Assembly: GCA_025345505.1 (NCBI GenBank)
Contig: JANVCC010000047.1
Coordinates: 9,586,413-9,650,412, forward strand
From: Todiramphus chloris collaris
Lineage: Eukaryota; Chordata; Aves; Coraciiformes; Alcedinidae
Direction of reading: 5' to 3'
DNA: 64,000 nucleotides
The position numbers and the translations under genes are program-made. Below the pieces are notes generated by a model. It was not told the DNA's origin. It did no database searches and was given only the letters and a program-made list of their open reading frames with translations. Shown here one piece after another: positions 1-14,139 of this stretch. The first letter of the stretch is position 1. Each line of letters starts with the position of its first letter.

Positions 1-3000
1 TTTTTCCAGTACAAGCAGCACACAGAAAACATCTCTGGAGTTGTGGAGGACTGAACTCAGCTAAAATTAAGGAACTTCAAGCCAGAACTGGAGGCACTCA
101 AAATACTGTGTCACTGACATGGATTGTCAAGGAATTGTTCGGTCAGTTTAAGATACATTTGCAGTATTAAAATCCAATAGCATTACAAATTATGTGCCAA
201 GTAAAAACTAAAAACATAGGCATAGAAACAATACAGACTTTGGGATGTTCTGAGTATATACTTTACCACAGCTATGGACTTTTTGATGTTAAGCCACTTC
301 AGCTTGCAGATGTGACTTGATGAACCCTAACTAATTGATAAACCAATGTGAGACATCCATGAGGAATCAGCCTCCACTTCCAAAGGGCTGCAGAAGTTCA
401 AGGGCAGCATCACCAGCGAGGGTTGGGGCCAATATGTGCTTCAGCCTGTCTCATGCTGCCCAGTTCTGGGTGTGCTTGATGGACTGGACAAACCAAGGGA
501 CAACTATTTATTTTGTTCAATAAAGTTATCTTTGGAAGCATGGAAAGTTCTGTTCAAAACTTTGTCATTATTTGAGTACAAACCTCTCTGTTCAGCTGTG
601 TTTAGAGGATTTCCAAGAAGTTAACGTGAAATGCCTCCTTGCAATATTCCCAGTGAGCATTATTATGACATGTATGTTGTGAGAAAGCTAGAAATAACCA
701 AATGTGAAAGCTTTCATGTTCCCAGGCTTCTCTGATAAGTGAAAACAACATACATTTTCAAATCCATCATCCCTTGAATTTTCTTTAAAAGTTCAGTCAG
801 AGGTCAATGTCCAGCAAAAGAAAGCCCATCTGGCCAAAAAATGGGAAAAGCAAAGTGATTTGACACCAGGGGCTTTTCAGGGAAGGTTTTCAATTTTCAG
901 GGCTCCCATGACACAGCGTTTATGTGATGCAAGATGCCAAAAATGCTGTTACCTTGGGTGGTGTAATATCTGTTTGTGTAATATTACACACACACCTTGT
1001 TCAGGTAGGTCATTTATAAATAGTTAGGGAAAAAAAAAGATAAGTCTTTCCTAGTGAAGTGGCATGTCCCTATACTTACTGCTTTTAGGTAAATTAATGT
1101 AATAATTTTTACTACCCCTTCTAAGAAAGCCTGGTCTAGTTTAGAGGAAGGCATCAGTCCTTCCCAGGTCAAAGATTTCAATTTGCCCAAAGTGAAGCCA
1201 GTTCCTGCATATTGATTGCTCTCCCTAGCTGTAAATTATCACTGATTACTTTGAGAGCAGAAGTGTTGATAGTTTCCTGCCATTACTGACCTAGCTGAAA
1301 TTAAGTCTATAGTCTAATTTTATATTTGTAGCAACTAAAATAAGACTGGAGTGCCTTAGTGTTTCAAAGTTGTTGTTTTCTCTTGCTTTAAAGAAAATCC
1401 TACAAAACAAAAAATACCAATGTCAAATTTTTTTTGGTCAGCGGTGCTTTATTGAAGTCAATAGATACATTAAGAAAGAAGTTTTGGAGGACTGATAATC
1501 TTTTAAAATATGTATATAGGATTAACATATAGTGATCTTAGTTTGCAGTGCTTAAAAATTTGCTTAAGAATTCAGTGTTCCTCCATATGTGAGGCTGAAG
1601 CACCTTCATGTGGTATGGTGTGGTGAGGGGGAGGAGGATTTTGAAAAGATCTAGTGATGATAGATTGGAATCTACACTGAAGTACAAGCACCCAGCCCCT
1701 GCTTGTCCAGAGAAGCTCAGGCCATGCAGTAACACCTGTTAGGGTGTTATAATCCATGTTATGCCTGGTCAAACTCCCTCAGACTTTTTCCTTCCAGACA
1801 GGTTTCCACATCCTCTCAACCACAACGTGCCAGTCTCCTGTTGGGCTGCTCCTCAGAGAAGCCAAGCACCGACCTGTCAGGATTTCTCTAATAAAGAGCT
1901 GGTGCATCTTAATGGGCTACAGAGAGGGAGGACTGCACAGTTATAGTTTGTGTTCTCCTGGCTGAATGAGTACAAGCCTTTGGTCTGTCAATCTGATCTC
2001 TTTCACAGATCACTTTTTTCTATCTTAAGAATACACACATCCATATTAGACCAAATTGCAGTGTCTCTTCTCAAGTTAAAATGCATCAGTATAGTCAACC
2101 AGAAATAGACTTTTAATTTGTTTGCAAACTGTATGGGAAAAACAATGTGTCCAGAAAAAAAAAAAAAAACAATAGAGGGAAGAACAAATAGCTGAAAACT
2201 CAAACTTCTTCTTTTGGGATCTTCTGCCAGCAACACCAATATTCCTAAAGTAACTTTCATAATCTAACTCCTTCCAGAAAGTAGAGAGCAAAAAACACAG
2301 TCAAAATAAGTATTTTACTAAAGGATCTTTTGCATGGATGGTGATATTAAGTAATTAAGCACACAAAGTATTAATCTATGTTTTCACAATTCTCTCTCCA
2401 TTCTCTAGGAAGAACTAATACTATGTGCAGACAGAAGCAGTCATCACAGAGAGAATTAGATCTCTACATATGAATGAACAACCCTTGCTGTCAAATATTG
2501 AAAAATACATCTCAGAAGGGGACCTTTGCAGCACAATCACGTAGAGAAATCAATGCATAATAGGGGAGGATGGGAAAACCACTTCATTATCACTTCTAGG
2601 GAAAATATTTTTTAAAAAACTTAAAATCTGCTTTCTTAATTCTATAAACTAATAAGTGGTGCAAACATGCACATCTGCAGCGTACCATCTGCTGTTCGCT
2701 TTCTTGAGCTAGATGGTTACGCCATCCTCCTGAGACACAGTGAATAATGAAGTTGCTTACCGTTGTTTTACATTGTTTATTAGGTCATATCTAAGGCCCA
2801 CTTTTCTATGTTAAGAAGCAAAACTGTAGTCACAACAGCAATTTCCCAGGCAAGCTTCAGATTCAACAATACTAACTAACTTGGAGCTCACCATAGGCAT
2901 TTTCTTGTTTTACACTCTACTGGTTGTAAAGAAAAGCAAAAGATTTAAACAGGGTTGATCAAAGTGAGGAAAATTCAGTTGCACCCTTTGAAATAAATTG

Positions 3001-6000
3001 AAGAAAGAGGGGTTTTTTCATTTGATGGCTTATTTACCATGTGATTTTTTTAAAGGAATTTAACTGTATATAAATCCAGACCTCATCTAGCCTGAAGAAG
3101 GGAGATGCTGAGGAGAACATGAGAAGTGGGAGCTCCATCATGAGCTCCAGAGCGCTCAATTTCAGAGATTCTGACCATAATGAAAGTCCTTCTGTGGCCT
3201 CATGTGAGCCTGAGGTCCGAAGCTGAAAGTAGAAGAGTAGGGAGGTGAAAGGAGACAGCTTAAATATTCTTTTTATCATCAAAGGCTTATCTCTGTGAAT
3301 GAATGTGTGTTGAGAACCACAGATTTTTTTTCTTCCAGTAAAAGAGAAGTATTAGTAGTTTGAGAGCTTTCGTTTTATCACATCTGTAGTCTTTTGAGGT
3401 GTGGCCAAGATGAAGCCATAATCATAAGCTGGGCCAGCAGATTTAGATGAGCGGTGCCTAGTACAGTCAGTATAGGAGTATTACAGGAGGTTTATACCTC
3501 CTGGAGGTCTGGACCACTACCTGTTTGTCACTGAAAGAAGTTTGGGTTAGAAGACAGCAACCGCTGACTGGAGAAAGATTGTTGACAATAACTACTCAGA
3601 GCAACGATCACAGTCTAAAGCAGAAAGAACAGCAAGCCGCAGCAGAAAATGTTGATCTGACCAGAATAAGCATTTGGCAAGACATTCCACCTTCCATATC
3701 CATTTATTCTTAATGCTGTTTTAAAAAAAAAAATAACCCTTTGGATTATAAAGGCCAGAAGTGTGAAGTAGAAATTTCTTCATCGGGAAAGTATTTTTTC
3801 CTGTTAATTTACCTTCAAGTGGATAACTTTTGTCCATTACAGCTAAAATTTTTTTCCCTCCCCCCCCCCCCCCCCCCCCCCCCCAAAAAAACCAAACAAC
3901 ATTCTAATGCAGCACTTGCTTCTTAGGCATGAGCAATGCAGCCTAAAACTGTAGAAGCTTCAATCATAAGACTACTGGGGAAGAGCAAACAAAAATGTGC
4001 AATCGTGACATGAATTTAGAGTCAAAATCATTCTGCTCCCTCCTGGAACTCTCACCTCTAATGTGACAGTTAGGAGAAAACAATATGCAGGGAAAATGCT
4101 TTTATCACTGTAGAATTAAATTTTAATTAATGGAAACCCATTCTTGTCTCCAGACTGCCTTACTGGTCACAATGTACTTATAAAATCACCACCAGCAACT
4201 TTCCTTTATGCTCTGAGTATGGCTGAGTTTGAGCATTTTTACTTCTTGGCTTTACTCAGTTCAAGACAAAAAAAATTAAATCAATTCTTTTTAGGTGCTT
4301 CCTAAGTGCAAGTAATGGGGTAAAGAAAACACAAGGCTTGAAGACACCAGCTAACCCACACTTCACTTGGGTTAGTAGCAGTGCTGGAAGAGTCTACGGG
4401 CTCTGTCTTTGCCAGTCTAGCCAGGTATAAGATGTAATGCTAGTGAAAGTAATTTGGCACAGGCTTAATATTACAAAAAGAAAGAAGTTGGAAAAGAAAA
4501 TATTTTATATTTGGGAAACCCACTCATTTGCATATGTAAACAAATGTTCCGTGGAGCTTGCAGAATTCTCCATTTTGACTATAGACCCTTGAAATACCAC
4601 TAATGAAAACACTTCTGTATTTACCATCTGTACATTAATTTTACTTATGAAAATGAAGGCTTGGTTGTGTATTTTCCTCTGCCATTTGGTAACCTGCTGT
4701 CAAAACTCTAAGCGACATAACACACAATAGATTTATGCACCATGAAGCAGGCACAGTAGGGGGTTGGGGTACTTGTGTTTTATTCCCAGTCAAATGATAC
4801 ACGGGGGGCTGTCACACTAACAAGGTGTATAATGATTGACTTGCTCAGACACTCCAAGACCTTTACTCTGATACATCTGAAATCTCAATAAATAGGAAAT
4901 TTATATTTGAGCAGCTGCATGTTTTGAAATGCTGTGCTTTGTCTGCTTCCCTTTCTAAACAATACATATAGTTCATTGTTATTTATTTGAAAAAATACTT
5001 CATTTGTTCAAGTTGAGCCATACTTGTACATATTAAAGGTCTTAAAGTGAGCTTTTGCTTTGTTCTTCTCACACTTTTCTTTAACACCTCCTTTTAATGT
5101 ATACAGTCTGCAGACAATCCTTAATGCTAACTCTGAACTCTAATGCTGCAACTCTCTTCTGTTGAGGGCATCATAACCCAAAAACAGCAATACAGACATC
5201 CTGTTACCTAAAAATCCAGAGAACAATTTCATCATCACATTACTTATGGGCTCTTTAAACATTAGGCTCACAGCTTTGTATAGCTGTCTACAGTCCTTTT
5301 TCTCATACAACTATCACAAGAAGATAAAATCTCTGCAAAGCAAGGTCATCCCTGAAGCTGTCTGTGTGAGTTTTAAGTGCAGAGATGCTGCCTGGAGTTC
5401 TCTCCACATCACTCTGGAACATAGTCAAGGGCATGTAAGCAAGGGCTTTCCCGCTCTGACTTGCTGCATAAACAATCATCAGTAAAAATTAGCATTAAGC
5501 AATTATACATCTAACACAAGGTGAAAATTTCATCTTTTAGCTGTGAGGAGGGTTTGATCCAGCTAATTCATTTTTATCCTCAAATCCTGAGGCATAAAGT
5601 CCTACTTTGTAAGTATTAGGTTTTGCACAGTACAGCTTTAATTCCTTACGCAATAGGGATAGACTTCTTGCTACGGGATCACACAACAGTTCAGCCAAGT
5701 TTGAAAAGCACCAAAGGTGCCATTTGTTCTTTCAGTGCTTTAATCCATCTTAAAGCTGATGTCCTGGTCCAAAAATTATGAAGGACATCAGCTGTGACAG
5801 CTCCTATAATCTTCTCAACAGGCAGGTTATGCAACTTTAGCACATGGAGCAGGAGCTAGTGCTCCCATCACGAAAGATTTATCTCAGTCTATATGCGTGC
5901 TTTTTGTAGCTTCATTAAATGTAACAAAGGAGTTTTAAAACTTGAAACTTCTCCTGTCATTTTTCTGTGCCCACACATTTGAGCCAAACAACAAGGCTCT

Positions 6001-7630
6001 GTGAAAAACAATCACTCACTACTGAGCATTGGTGAGTGAGGAGGCACAGAGCAAAATCCTCAGCCATGATAAATCGATACTCCTTGATTTACGTTAGCCG
6101 AAGTTCTGGCAGTGCAAGTCTCCGAGTAAAGCAGCTACACTAAACAAATTGAGGAGGTATTTGCCACTCTTTCACCATAAAATGAGACCTGGCAGTCAGC
6201 TTCTCATCTCCTAAAATTCTTTTATATGAATCAAAACAGGCTCCTGCATAAGGAGTTCAGGATAGCTTGTCACTGAGCAGAGATCTCTCTTCTATCTTTT
6301 AATTTACATAATATATGGGTAATAAATAATTTCTGTCATGTGAGATGTGCAACATTCATTGAAATTAACTGGCAGCAACTGAAAGAAGATTGGCCCCTGT
6401 CTGGTTTTATACCAACAAAGATTGGAGAGAGTGAGACATGGGGAAAAAATGATAACGGTAGACCTGGGCACACATTTCCTCTTTTGAGCTTGCAGAGCTT
6501 CATCCCATTGATCTTTGTCCTAGCACTGGATGTTTCTCTTTAAGGAAGGACTCTCATCACAGGTAAAATTCCACTAATAGCAGGATCTTGTCACATTGTA
6601 TGGCAGCAACCAGTGGTTTGCTTTTTCCTTAATTTACTATTTATCTTACTATAATGTTGCTTATATTTTACTTTGATAACAATATATAAGTGGGTAGTTG
6701 AAAAGTATGTCTTAGTATCTTGTTGTCACTGTTACCCAGATGATATATCCTGTACTTCTTCAGACAGGTCACAGATAAGCAAAGTACTTCTCCTTAAACA
6801 CAGTTTACCTCACATGAGAAATCTACAACTATTGCTGAACTAGCAGCAGAAATGCCCTCACATTTTGGCAGGATGGCAACATTCTTTTCTTCTCTAACTT
6901 TTTTGCAGTTGTATTTTAACGTTTCCTTATCTTTCAAGGTGGCCAGTGGAGGGAGTTAGCAGCACATTGCCCCTTTCCATGCTCAAGTTGCCCTTTCGAT
7001 GCTCCTGGTGCATAACAGAGGTTATAATATTTGGTGACAATCTGTACTGGCAGCTTTGCTGCCTAAGGCACAAATTTAGGTGTGCTTTGGCTTACAGTGG
7101 AGCATACACTTGTGATCCACAATTCACCTCAAAGGCCATAGTCAAACTAGCAATGGCAGATTTAGGTGCTGCAGTGATTAAATCAGTTGCAAATACTTAA
7201 GAAACCAGCTTGTTGCTTGCCAGAGGAGCAACAAGAAATAATGAGGTGTAGATTGGGATGTCCTAGGGTCTCTGTGTCTGTATCAAAACTGATTAAGAAA
7301 ACCAAGTGCTTACTCCTGTTGCCTGTGCTTCTTTTCCCCTCAAGCAAGGCAGCCTCAAAGAGGTGCATTCCTCATCCTGTGCTCCTGCCCACCCCTCCCT
7401 CAGCCTCTGCGATTGCCTGCTCTCATCTCCACAGCCTTCCTGCGGCCATGCCCATGGATTCCACATGCAGAACACGCTGACCAGCTCCCACAGAGCCAGA
7501 GATGGTGGGGAGCCCTGGACACATGCTGCCCACACCACTGGCCAAGCTAAAGCTGCAGGGATGGCACAATGTTGCTCAGCGTTTTCAGGCTCTGCAGCCA
7601 TATTCACTGCAAACAGCCATGATGCTTTTC
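1..7630. other. AT-rich intergenic DNA, no gene seen
   Basis: Holds only short chance frames, small A- or T-runs and the C25 run at 3860. No CR1 3' end, splice-linked conserved frame or RNA gene recognised. Confidence 0.6.
3860..3884. repeat. C25 homopolymer
   Basis: Twenty-five consecutive C bases followed by A7 and a CCAAACAAC tail. Confidence 0.97.
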
Positions 7631-8022
7631 CATAGAATGTCTTAGACTGGAAGGGATCATCTAATCCAACCTCCCCACCATGGGCAGGGATGCCTCTCAA
7701 CTAGACCAGGTTGCTCAAGGCCTCATGCAACCCAGCCTTGAACACCTCCAGAGATGGGACATCCATAACCCCTCTGGTCAATCTACTCCAGAGGCTCACC
7801 ACACTTGCACTGAAGAACTTGTCCCTAAGATCAAATCTAAACCTACTTTCTCTCAGTTTAAAACCATTTCCACTCATTCTATCACTGGACACTCTTGTGA
7901 AGAGTCCCTCTCCAGCCTCCCTCTAGGTTCCCTTCAGGTAATGGAAGGCAGTTATAAGGTTTCCCCTGCAGTCTTCTCTTCTCCAGGCTGAACACTCCCA
8001 GCTCCCTCAGCCTATCATCACA
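7631..8022 (-). mobile_element. CR1 LINE 3' fragment
   Basis: On the minus strand this is the 3' end of a CR1 ORF2 and its short 3'UTR. The deduced fragment reads [16 protein letters not shown] and, further on, a diverged PSLEVFKAGLHEALSNLV, the conserved CR1 C-terminus; it ends with a CATTCTATG-like terminus at 7631-7640. 5'-truncated, with several stops and shifts, so old and inactive. Confidence 0.88.
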
Positions 8023-10556
8023 TAGGTATGCTGAACATTTTAGCCCCATGAGAGAAGCCGTTAAGGCTTCTCTGTTGCTTTTCCTGTTATCAGCACAAAA
8101 AGCCAAACCACAGCTATTTTCTTTCATTATAACACAGATAGGAGTGGATGAAAAAATAGCCTGGAAGCCTGTGCTCAGGTCTGTCAGTTGAATGAAGTAT
8201 TTGCTCTCTTCAAAACTCAGACTCTGCTTTGGATCCTCACCTTTGCTAAAACACAAACATGCTGATGTGAGCCCCTGGGTTAAAACTAGGAACAAAAAGC
8301 CCTGCAGACTTCTTCCCAGAGATCTGAGGAAGGAGGGGTCTTTTCTTGTTTTCCCTACTTGCATCGCCAAAGATAACATCGAGGTAAATGATTTTGTATA
8401 ATTGCAATTTCTGTGGACAGATATGTGAAGTCTGGCTTGCCTTTCTGTTCTGAACAAATTATTCCCTGTTCCTTTCCATTATGAATATCTTGGGATGCTT
8501 GTTTAGTTTCTCCCTGGCTTGTAAATTAAAAAAAATAAATTAAAAAAAATAAAAGGAAAAGTATACTTGTTTAAACCATATTTTAATCAACAGCACACAA
8601 AAATTGCTTCCCTAGGTAATTTAAATAGCAGCACTACAATTATTATATACCTTTAGATACTGAATTTAATCAAATGAAATCTAGTTAATGTAGAAAAACA
8701 CTCCCAAAATAGGGCTTAATCACCAGGAACTTACCAGCAAAATCTTCAGAAATACACAAATACAGCAAAGCACATTATTTCAAGAAGTGTAGTCTCAGAA
8801 AAGTTGCCCAAGCTCAAAGTTTTTTCCATGTACTAATCAGTGTTACACAGCCATGTCATCTTCAGGGAAAATCAGCCTTCAAGTTCCACTCTGACTAGGA
8901 TCCCTATTTAAGAAGAATGCAACCATAAACACTCCAATCCCCCTGAAGTCAACAGCACTTAAATGGTATTGGCCTGTGGGTATGTGACTCAGCCTTGTCC
9001 TGAACAGGTGTGGGTTCCGTCTGCACTTAAAAGCATCACCTGGCTGAGGGTTTAAATGCACACTGTCAGCTTCCTCAGCAGCTACTGTGAACCAAACTGC
9101 AGCACTGGTTGTTCAGAAGGCTTCTATGTTCCTCTATATTCCTCATAAAGGCTAAAGAAATAAAAAAAACACAGTGTTTTACTCTGCTGATATAAAGCCT
9201 CTGCCTTTATGCTATACACTGGGAGAGCATCAAACATACCTTTCATCCAAGGCCTCCATTGATTCACCTTCAAAAATTCTTAGCTCTGCAATTATTAATT
9301 TTCCTTGTTACTTTAATAGTTGTGTTGAACTCCAAATGTCTAGATCAATATGTTTTTATCTTTTAAGCAGCTGACAGGACAGGCATGTACTAGAGCAAAA
9401 GTTATGCCACTAAAACTTGTCTCTTCTTGCCAAGGTAACTGCTGGACTCCTGGTACAGTGGCTAAAATGCTTCTACCCATCAAAATAATTCCAGCAATCT
9501 TTGAGCTGTCCCTATTCAGTTATTAAGGATTATTATTCTATATTGCAAATGGGAAGTGAAGGCCAAGGGTCCCATCCAATGAGCTGTGAGGCTGGATACC
9601 TCATTGATTTACTCCAGCCTCCACAGCAAATCAGTGCAGAGCAGGGATTTAGGCTCATATTTCTGGCAAGAGTCAAACCCCTTCACATCAACTGCTCAGG
9701 GAAGTGATCAGATATTTATATTTAGTCCACACTAATCCAAATTTACCTCACAGCCTCCTAACACTGTGAACCTTCATGTAGTTTAAGAGTCTGTCACAAG
9801 GGTTATCTGAAAACTCATTTACTTTTTCATAGATAAAGCTCTCCTAGCCAATGCAGCTTTGACATGAAGCAGGCAAGAATTTCAGATATGCTATCCTGAG
9901 TGTTAGTAAAAGAGGCTTGAAACTTTGCTGCCAGGAGGAAGGGAGGTCTGTAATTGCTTCAGAGTTGCAAATCAGGAGAGATCTCATTACAGCTGGTGGC
10001 ATTGGTCTCGTTGGTATTGGTTGGATGCAAAGATGCAAAACTAAGGTGAGACCGGACAGAGCCACCCCTTTTCACTAGTAACCCTCAGAAATAGATTGCA
10101 GTGCAGTTGCAGCTGAGGTCCTTCATGATGCAGTACATACACGAGTATGAAGTTTACGTGCTTTATAGGCTAGAAAAATCACAATAAGGCTCAGTCTCTC
10201 AAAAGAATTTGGGGGCTTTAATGTTTTGTCTAGGTTGAGATGTCTCCAGCAGTCCAGAGCTCCAGAGAAGGATGAGTTCCTGTCTTAACGAATAAAAATC
10301 TTGAAAAAAATTTTGAAATTCACAGATGGAAGCTCCAAAAATCAAAGCTTTTTTCAAATGTCTTGGTCAACACTGTATGTTCCAGTCAACATATAACAAG
10401 TAGTAATTGCATTGGAACTGTTAGAACAACCTGCCCCTGTATTTAAAAATTCTTTTTCTCCCGTATGTAAACAGATGGCCACTTTGATTTAGGTCATTGC
10501 TTGAAAGTCCTTTTTGTACCTGAGTCTACTGATCAATATGCAGTGATGTTCTTTGC
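8023..10556. other. AT-rich intergenic DNA, no gene seen
   Basis: Between two minus-strand CR1 fragments. Contains an AAAT/AAAAATAAA low-complexity patch at 8525-8560. Nothing else recognised. Confidence 0.6.
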
Positions 10557-11335
10557 CATAAAATCACAGAATGGTAGGGGTTGGAAGGGTCCTCTGAAGG
10601 TCAACGAGTCCAGCCCCCATGCTCCAGCAGGGTCACCCAGGGCAGGCCACACACGAACAGATCCAGCGGAGTTTTGAAAGTCTCCAGAGAAGGAGACTCC
10701 ACAACCTCTCTGGGCAGCCTGGTCCAGGCTCTGTCACCCTCACAGGAAAGAAGTTTTTCCTCATGTGGAGGTGGAACTTCTTGTGTTACAGTTTGTGACC
10801 ATTGCCCCTTGTCCTACCACAGGGCACCACTGAAAAGAGACTGGCCCATTCTCCTTGACACCCACCCTGCAGATATTTGTAAATATTAAAAAGATCCCCC
10901 CTCAGGCTTCTCTTTTCCAGGCTAAACAGTCCCAGGGACCTCAGCCTATCCTCATCAGAGAGATGTTCCTGTCCCTTCATCATCCTCGGAGCCTCTGTTG
11001 GACTCTCGCTAGTATTTCCCCGTCTCTCTTGAACTGGGGAGCCCACAGCTGGACAGAGGTCTTCAGATGTGGTCTCACTAGGGCAGAGTAGAGGGGGAGG
11101 AGAACCTTCCTCAACATGATGGACACACTCATCTTTATGCATCCCAAGAGACCATTGTCCTTCTTGGCCACGAGGGCCCATTGCTGTCCCATGGATAACT
11201 TATTGTCCACCAGCGCTCCCAGGTCCTTCTGCATGGAGCTGCTTTCCAACAGGTCAAACCCTCCCCTGTACTGGTGCGTGGTGTTATTCCTCACCAGGTG
11301 TAGGATTCTACACTTGCCCTTGTTGAATTTAGCCA
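10557..11335 (-). mobile_element. CR1 LINE fragment (copy A of inverted pair)
   Basis: Minus-strand CR1 covering the C-terminal part of ORF2 and the 3'UTR, ending CCATTCTGTGATTTTATG. The deduced peptide includes [20 protein letters not shown] and, in another frame, LVRPHLKTSVQLWAPQ. Several frame changes show it is dead. Nearly identical over about 780 bp to the plus-strand copy at 17265-18162, but the two are truncated at different 5' points, so they are separate insertions of one subfamily. Confidence 0.92.
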
Positions 11336-14139
11336 TGCTAAAGCACTTAGCAGGGAGGATCATGTGAAAGTTCCTTTCTTCCAACCTATTCAGACAGAAG
11401 AAAAATTATATATAAACTGAACTTATTAATGGTCCATTAAAGGTTTGTCCAAGTTTGAGGAGCAAAGTCAAGTCAATTCACCTATCCCTTAAGCACTCCT
11501 TAGCGTTCATTAAAATAAAATTAAAAAAAAAAAAAGACATTGCAAATTTCTAACAGTTATAACCATCACTTAGAAAGGGTAAAAATGGCCTTATAAACTA
11601 AGTCTGTAAAATATCACACAGGGAATCACAGATACCCTGCTTCTCTTAGCTTATTTCCTAGAGATGGCTAACCATAGGAAATAAACAGAAAAATGCCATT
11701 AATTTGTTGTTACATTTTACCCACAAGCCTATTTACTTGTATTTTCTTATGGCAGGAGCTGTAAAATGAAGAAGTTTATGGCTTGTATGAAGCTCAATAA
11801 GGATGATGATTCATCTCTAGAACAAATGTTTGGACATAAAAAAAGGAAGATTCAAGAAATGACGTCTGTATTAATATAGATCCCTTTGTGGAGAGAACCG
11901 TCCCTACCTCCACCACCCACTGACGCAGCTCACGCTTTCTCTGCTGAGCAACCCACAGACCGCTTACTCGTTTTGCAGATTTCCCTGACACATGTAATGT
12001 ATAGTGCTGTAAGGCTTCTTTACATTAGTTAATTAAATTGGCCCCTGTCTGCAGTCTGTCACTAACAATTATGGCGCGGACTAGCCCTGTCCATGCCGCC
12101 AAACTCTCCGAGCTTCCAAGAGGCCAAACTGCCTTTGGGGAGTTGCTAGCTCCTGAAACACTCCATGAGTTGGCTACGAGCTCTTATTCTGTGGGGGTCA
12201 CAAGCGTGCCGTCCATGGGCTGTTGCAGCAATAACAATGCAGACAATCAGCCTGTGCCTCAGAGTGCTCCCTGGAACCACTTCATTTCCTCAAGTAGATG
12301 TAGCCGTTTGCTCAGCTCAGCATCTCCCAAGTTCATCAACTTTACAGACCTCTGAAAACTGGAAAAGGTTTCCTACAGCTTTTATAATGGTAAGGGCAAA
12401 TCTTTCCTACATGATAAATAAGGGCATTGTATTTAGGCATGAACAAGAAGATGACTGGTTTGGGGCCTGAGATCATTACTTATTAGATCTTTTAACAGTT
12501 GCAGGTGTTTTGAAGAAGATACAATGAGGGATTGCAAAAAGAAACAGCGTCTGACTTTTGTGAGCATGGTCCTGACATGTCTCTACCACTGGACAAGGAG
12601 AACTAAACCCAGAGGAAGAGAGACGCAGCAGTGTGCGTGGGCTATAAGGCTATGGTGAGAGTGCAAGAGATCAGTTTACCACCAGTTAATGGCTAGCCCT
12701 TGTCAGATGACCTGTAAAAGCTAGCTCTGGGATTCCCCCTAGCCCGTGTCAAGCACAAAACAAAACACAACAGTTGAATACAAGAAATTAATTAATTCTA
12801 ATTCAGTGGTGGGGAGAACTAAATGCTTTCATGAGGTTTGCAAGTGCAACTCAGCTGACGTTAACTTTCTAATCTATAGTAACTCCATCTCTGTGTTTCT
12901 GCTGGCACCCCTTAAGATTAAAAGATATTATGGATCTTCTGAGTAAGAACACTGAAAAGCAGGAAAAGAGACATCAGAGCTTGCAGGCCTGACACCATGC
13001 TTTCAATTCTCATCTACAATCAAGCCAGTTTACAGTTTTCTGCCCATGAAGAAAGAGCTAGCAGTACTACACAAGATTTATTTCTCGGTTGCAGTGACAT
13101 GGCATTATCAAACAACCTCTATATAAAGAAAGATCACATCCACAAGAAGCCTTAACAACTGTTCATGAGAAATCTAGAGGAGTGAATGTGAAAGTAAGGC
13201 ACATTAATTAAACCTCTAATATAGCTGAAAGCCCATTTTGGAAAGAAATTACTAGATTATGAGAACACATTAGATGACTAAGGGAACCCATTTCAATGGA
13301 AGTGAAATCTTGTGCTTTTAATGGAGAAAAAAAAAACCAACTACTTTTATTTGGAAAATAACAGTTACACTTGTGATACATGAAGAGTCTGGCTTAGCAA
13401 GTAATTTGTTGATCTCAGCCACATCATCAGATCAGTAAAGATCCAGAATAAGGGTGTTCTTCAGAGTTTTCCAGGATGACACCTAAAATTCCTAACCTGA
13501 TGAGAAATCATGGAGCTCCTACTTTTAGCCAGGTATATTTGCTATATTTCACATATTTATATGTCTGAGATGTTACACATTTGTTGGTTTTTATTTTATA
13601 CATGCATCTCTACAAATGAAATTACAAGAAGATAAGAGAACATTTTGGTGTTGACCTTCATCATCATTACTCTGGTAGTCATAAGAATTCTATTCAGATT
13701 TCCCCTTAGTACATATTTTCCTATTAATTCACTGCACCTATTGATCTAGGAAGCACTTCACGATTTCTTAGCCATCGACTAATGATTTAATTTAATACAT
13801 CATTCAATAACCTTAGTATTTTTAAGTTAGAAGGAGCTTCTAGATAAAAATGAGTATATCACAGGATCTGCACTAAGGAGACGGCATTCTGGGGAGAATG
13901 TTAATAGGACCCCAGAGAAGATCGCTTTAATATATTATGTATGGACAAGTTGAAATTTGGAAGGAAACATAAAAAACTAATGAGTAACATTAAACCTAAC
14001 ATTAAAAAGCAAGCCATTGTTATCAAGCGTTATAAAGGTCACAATATTATTAGAAGTATCAGAAGTTACACCTTTATTATGTAAAAAAACCCCTCTGTTT
14101 CAATTACAGATTACAAGTTTTTCACTATTTCTAACAATT
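11336..14139. other. Intergenic DNA inside the inverted CR1 pair, no gene seen
   Basis: AT-rich unique sequence with scattered short frames. The small frames at 12038-12470 have no recognisable domain. Confidence 0.6.

Noticed and set aside
7293..7700. Overlapping 109-135 codon frames on both strands
   Set aside because: No domain, opposite-strand overlap, and the right end enters a CR1 fragment; looks like chance in a GC-richer patch.
10786..11181. 131-codon frame (and its twin at 17538-17933) as a host gene
   Set aside because: Clearly the CR1 ORF2 C-terminal region ([15 protein letters not shown]), present twice in opposite orientation.
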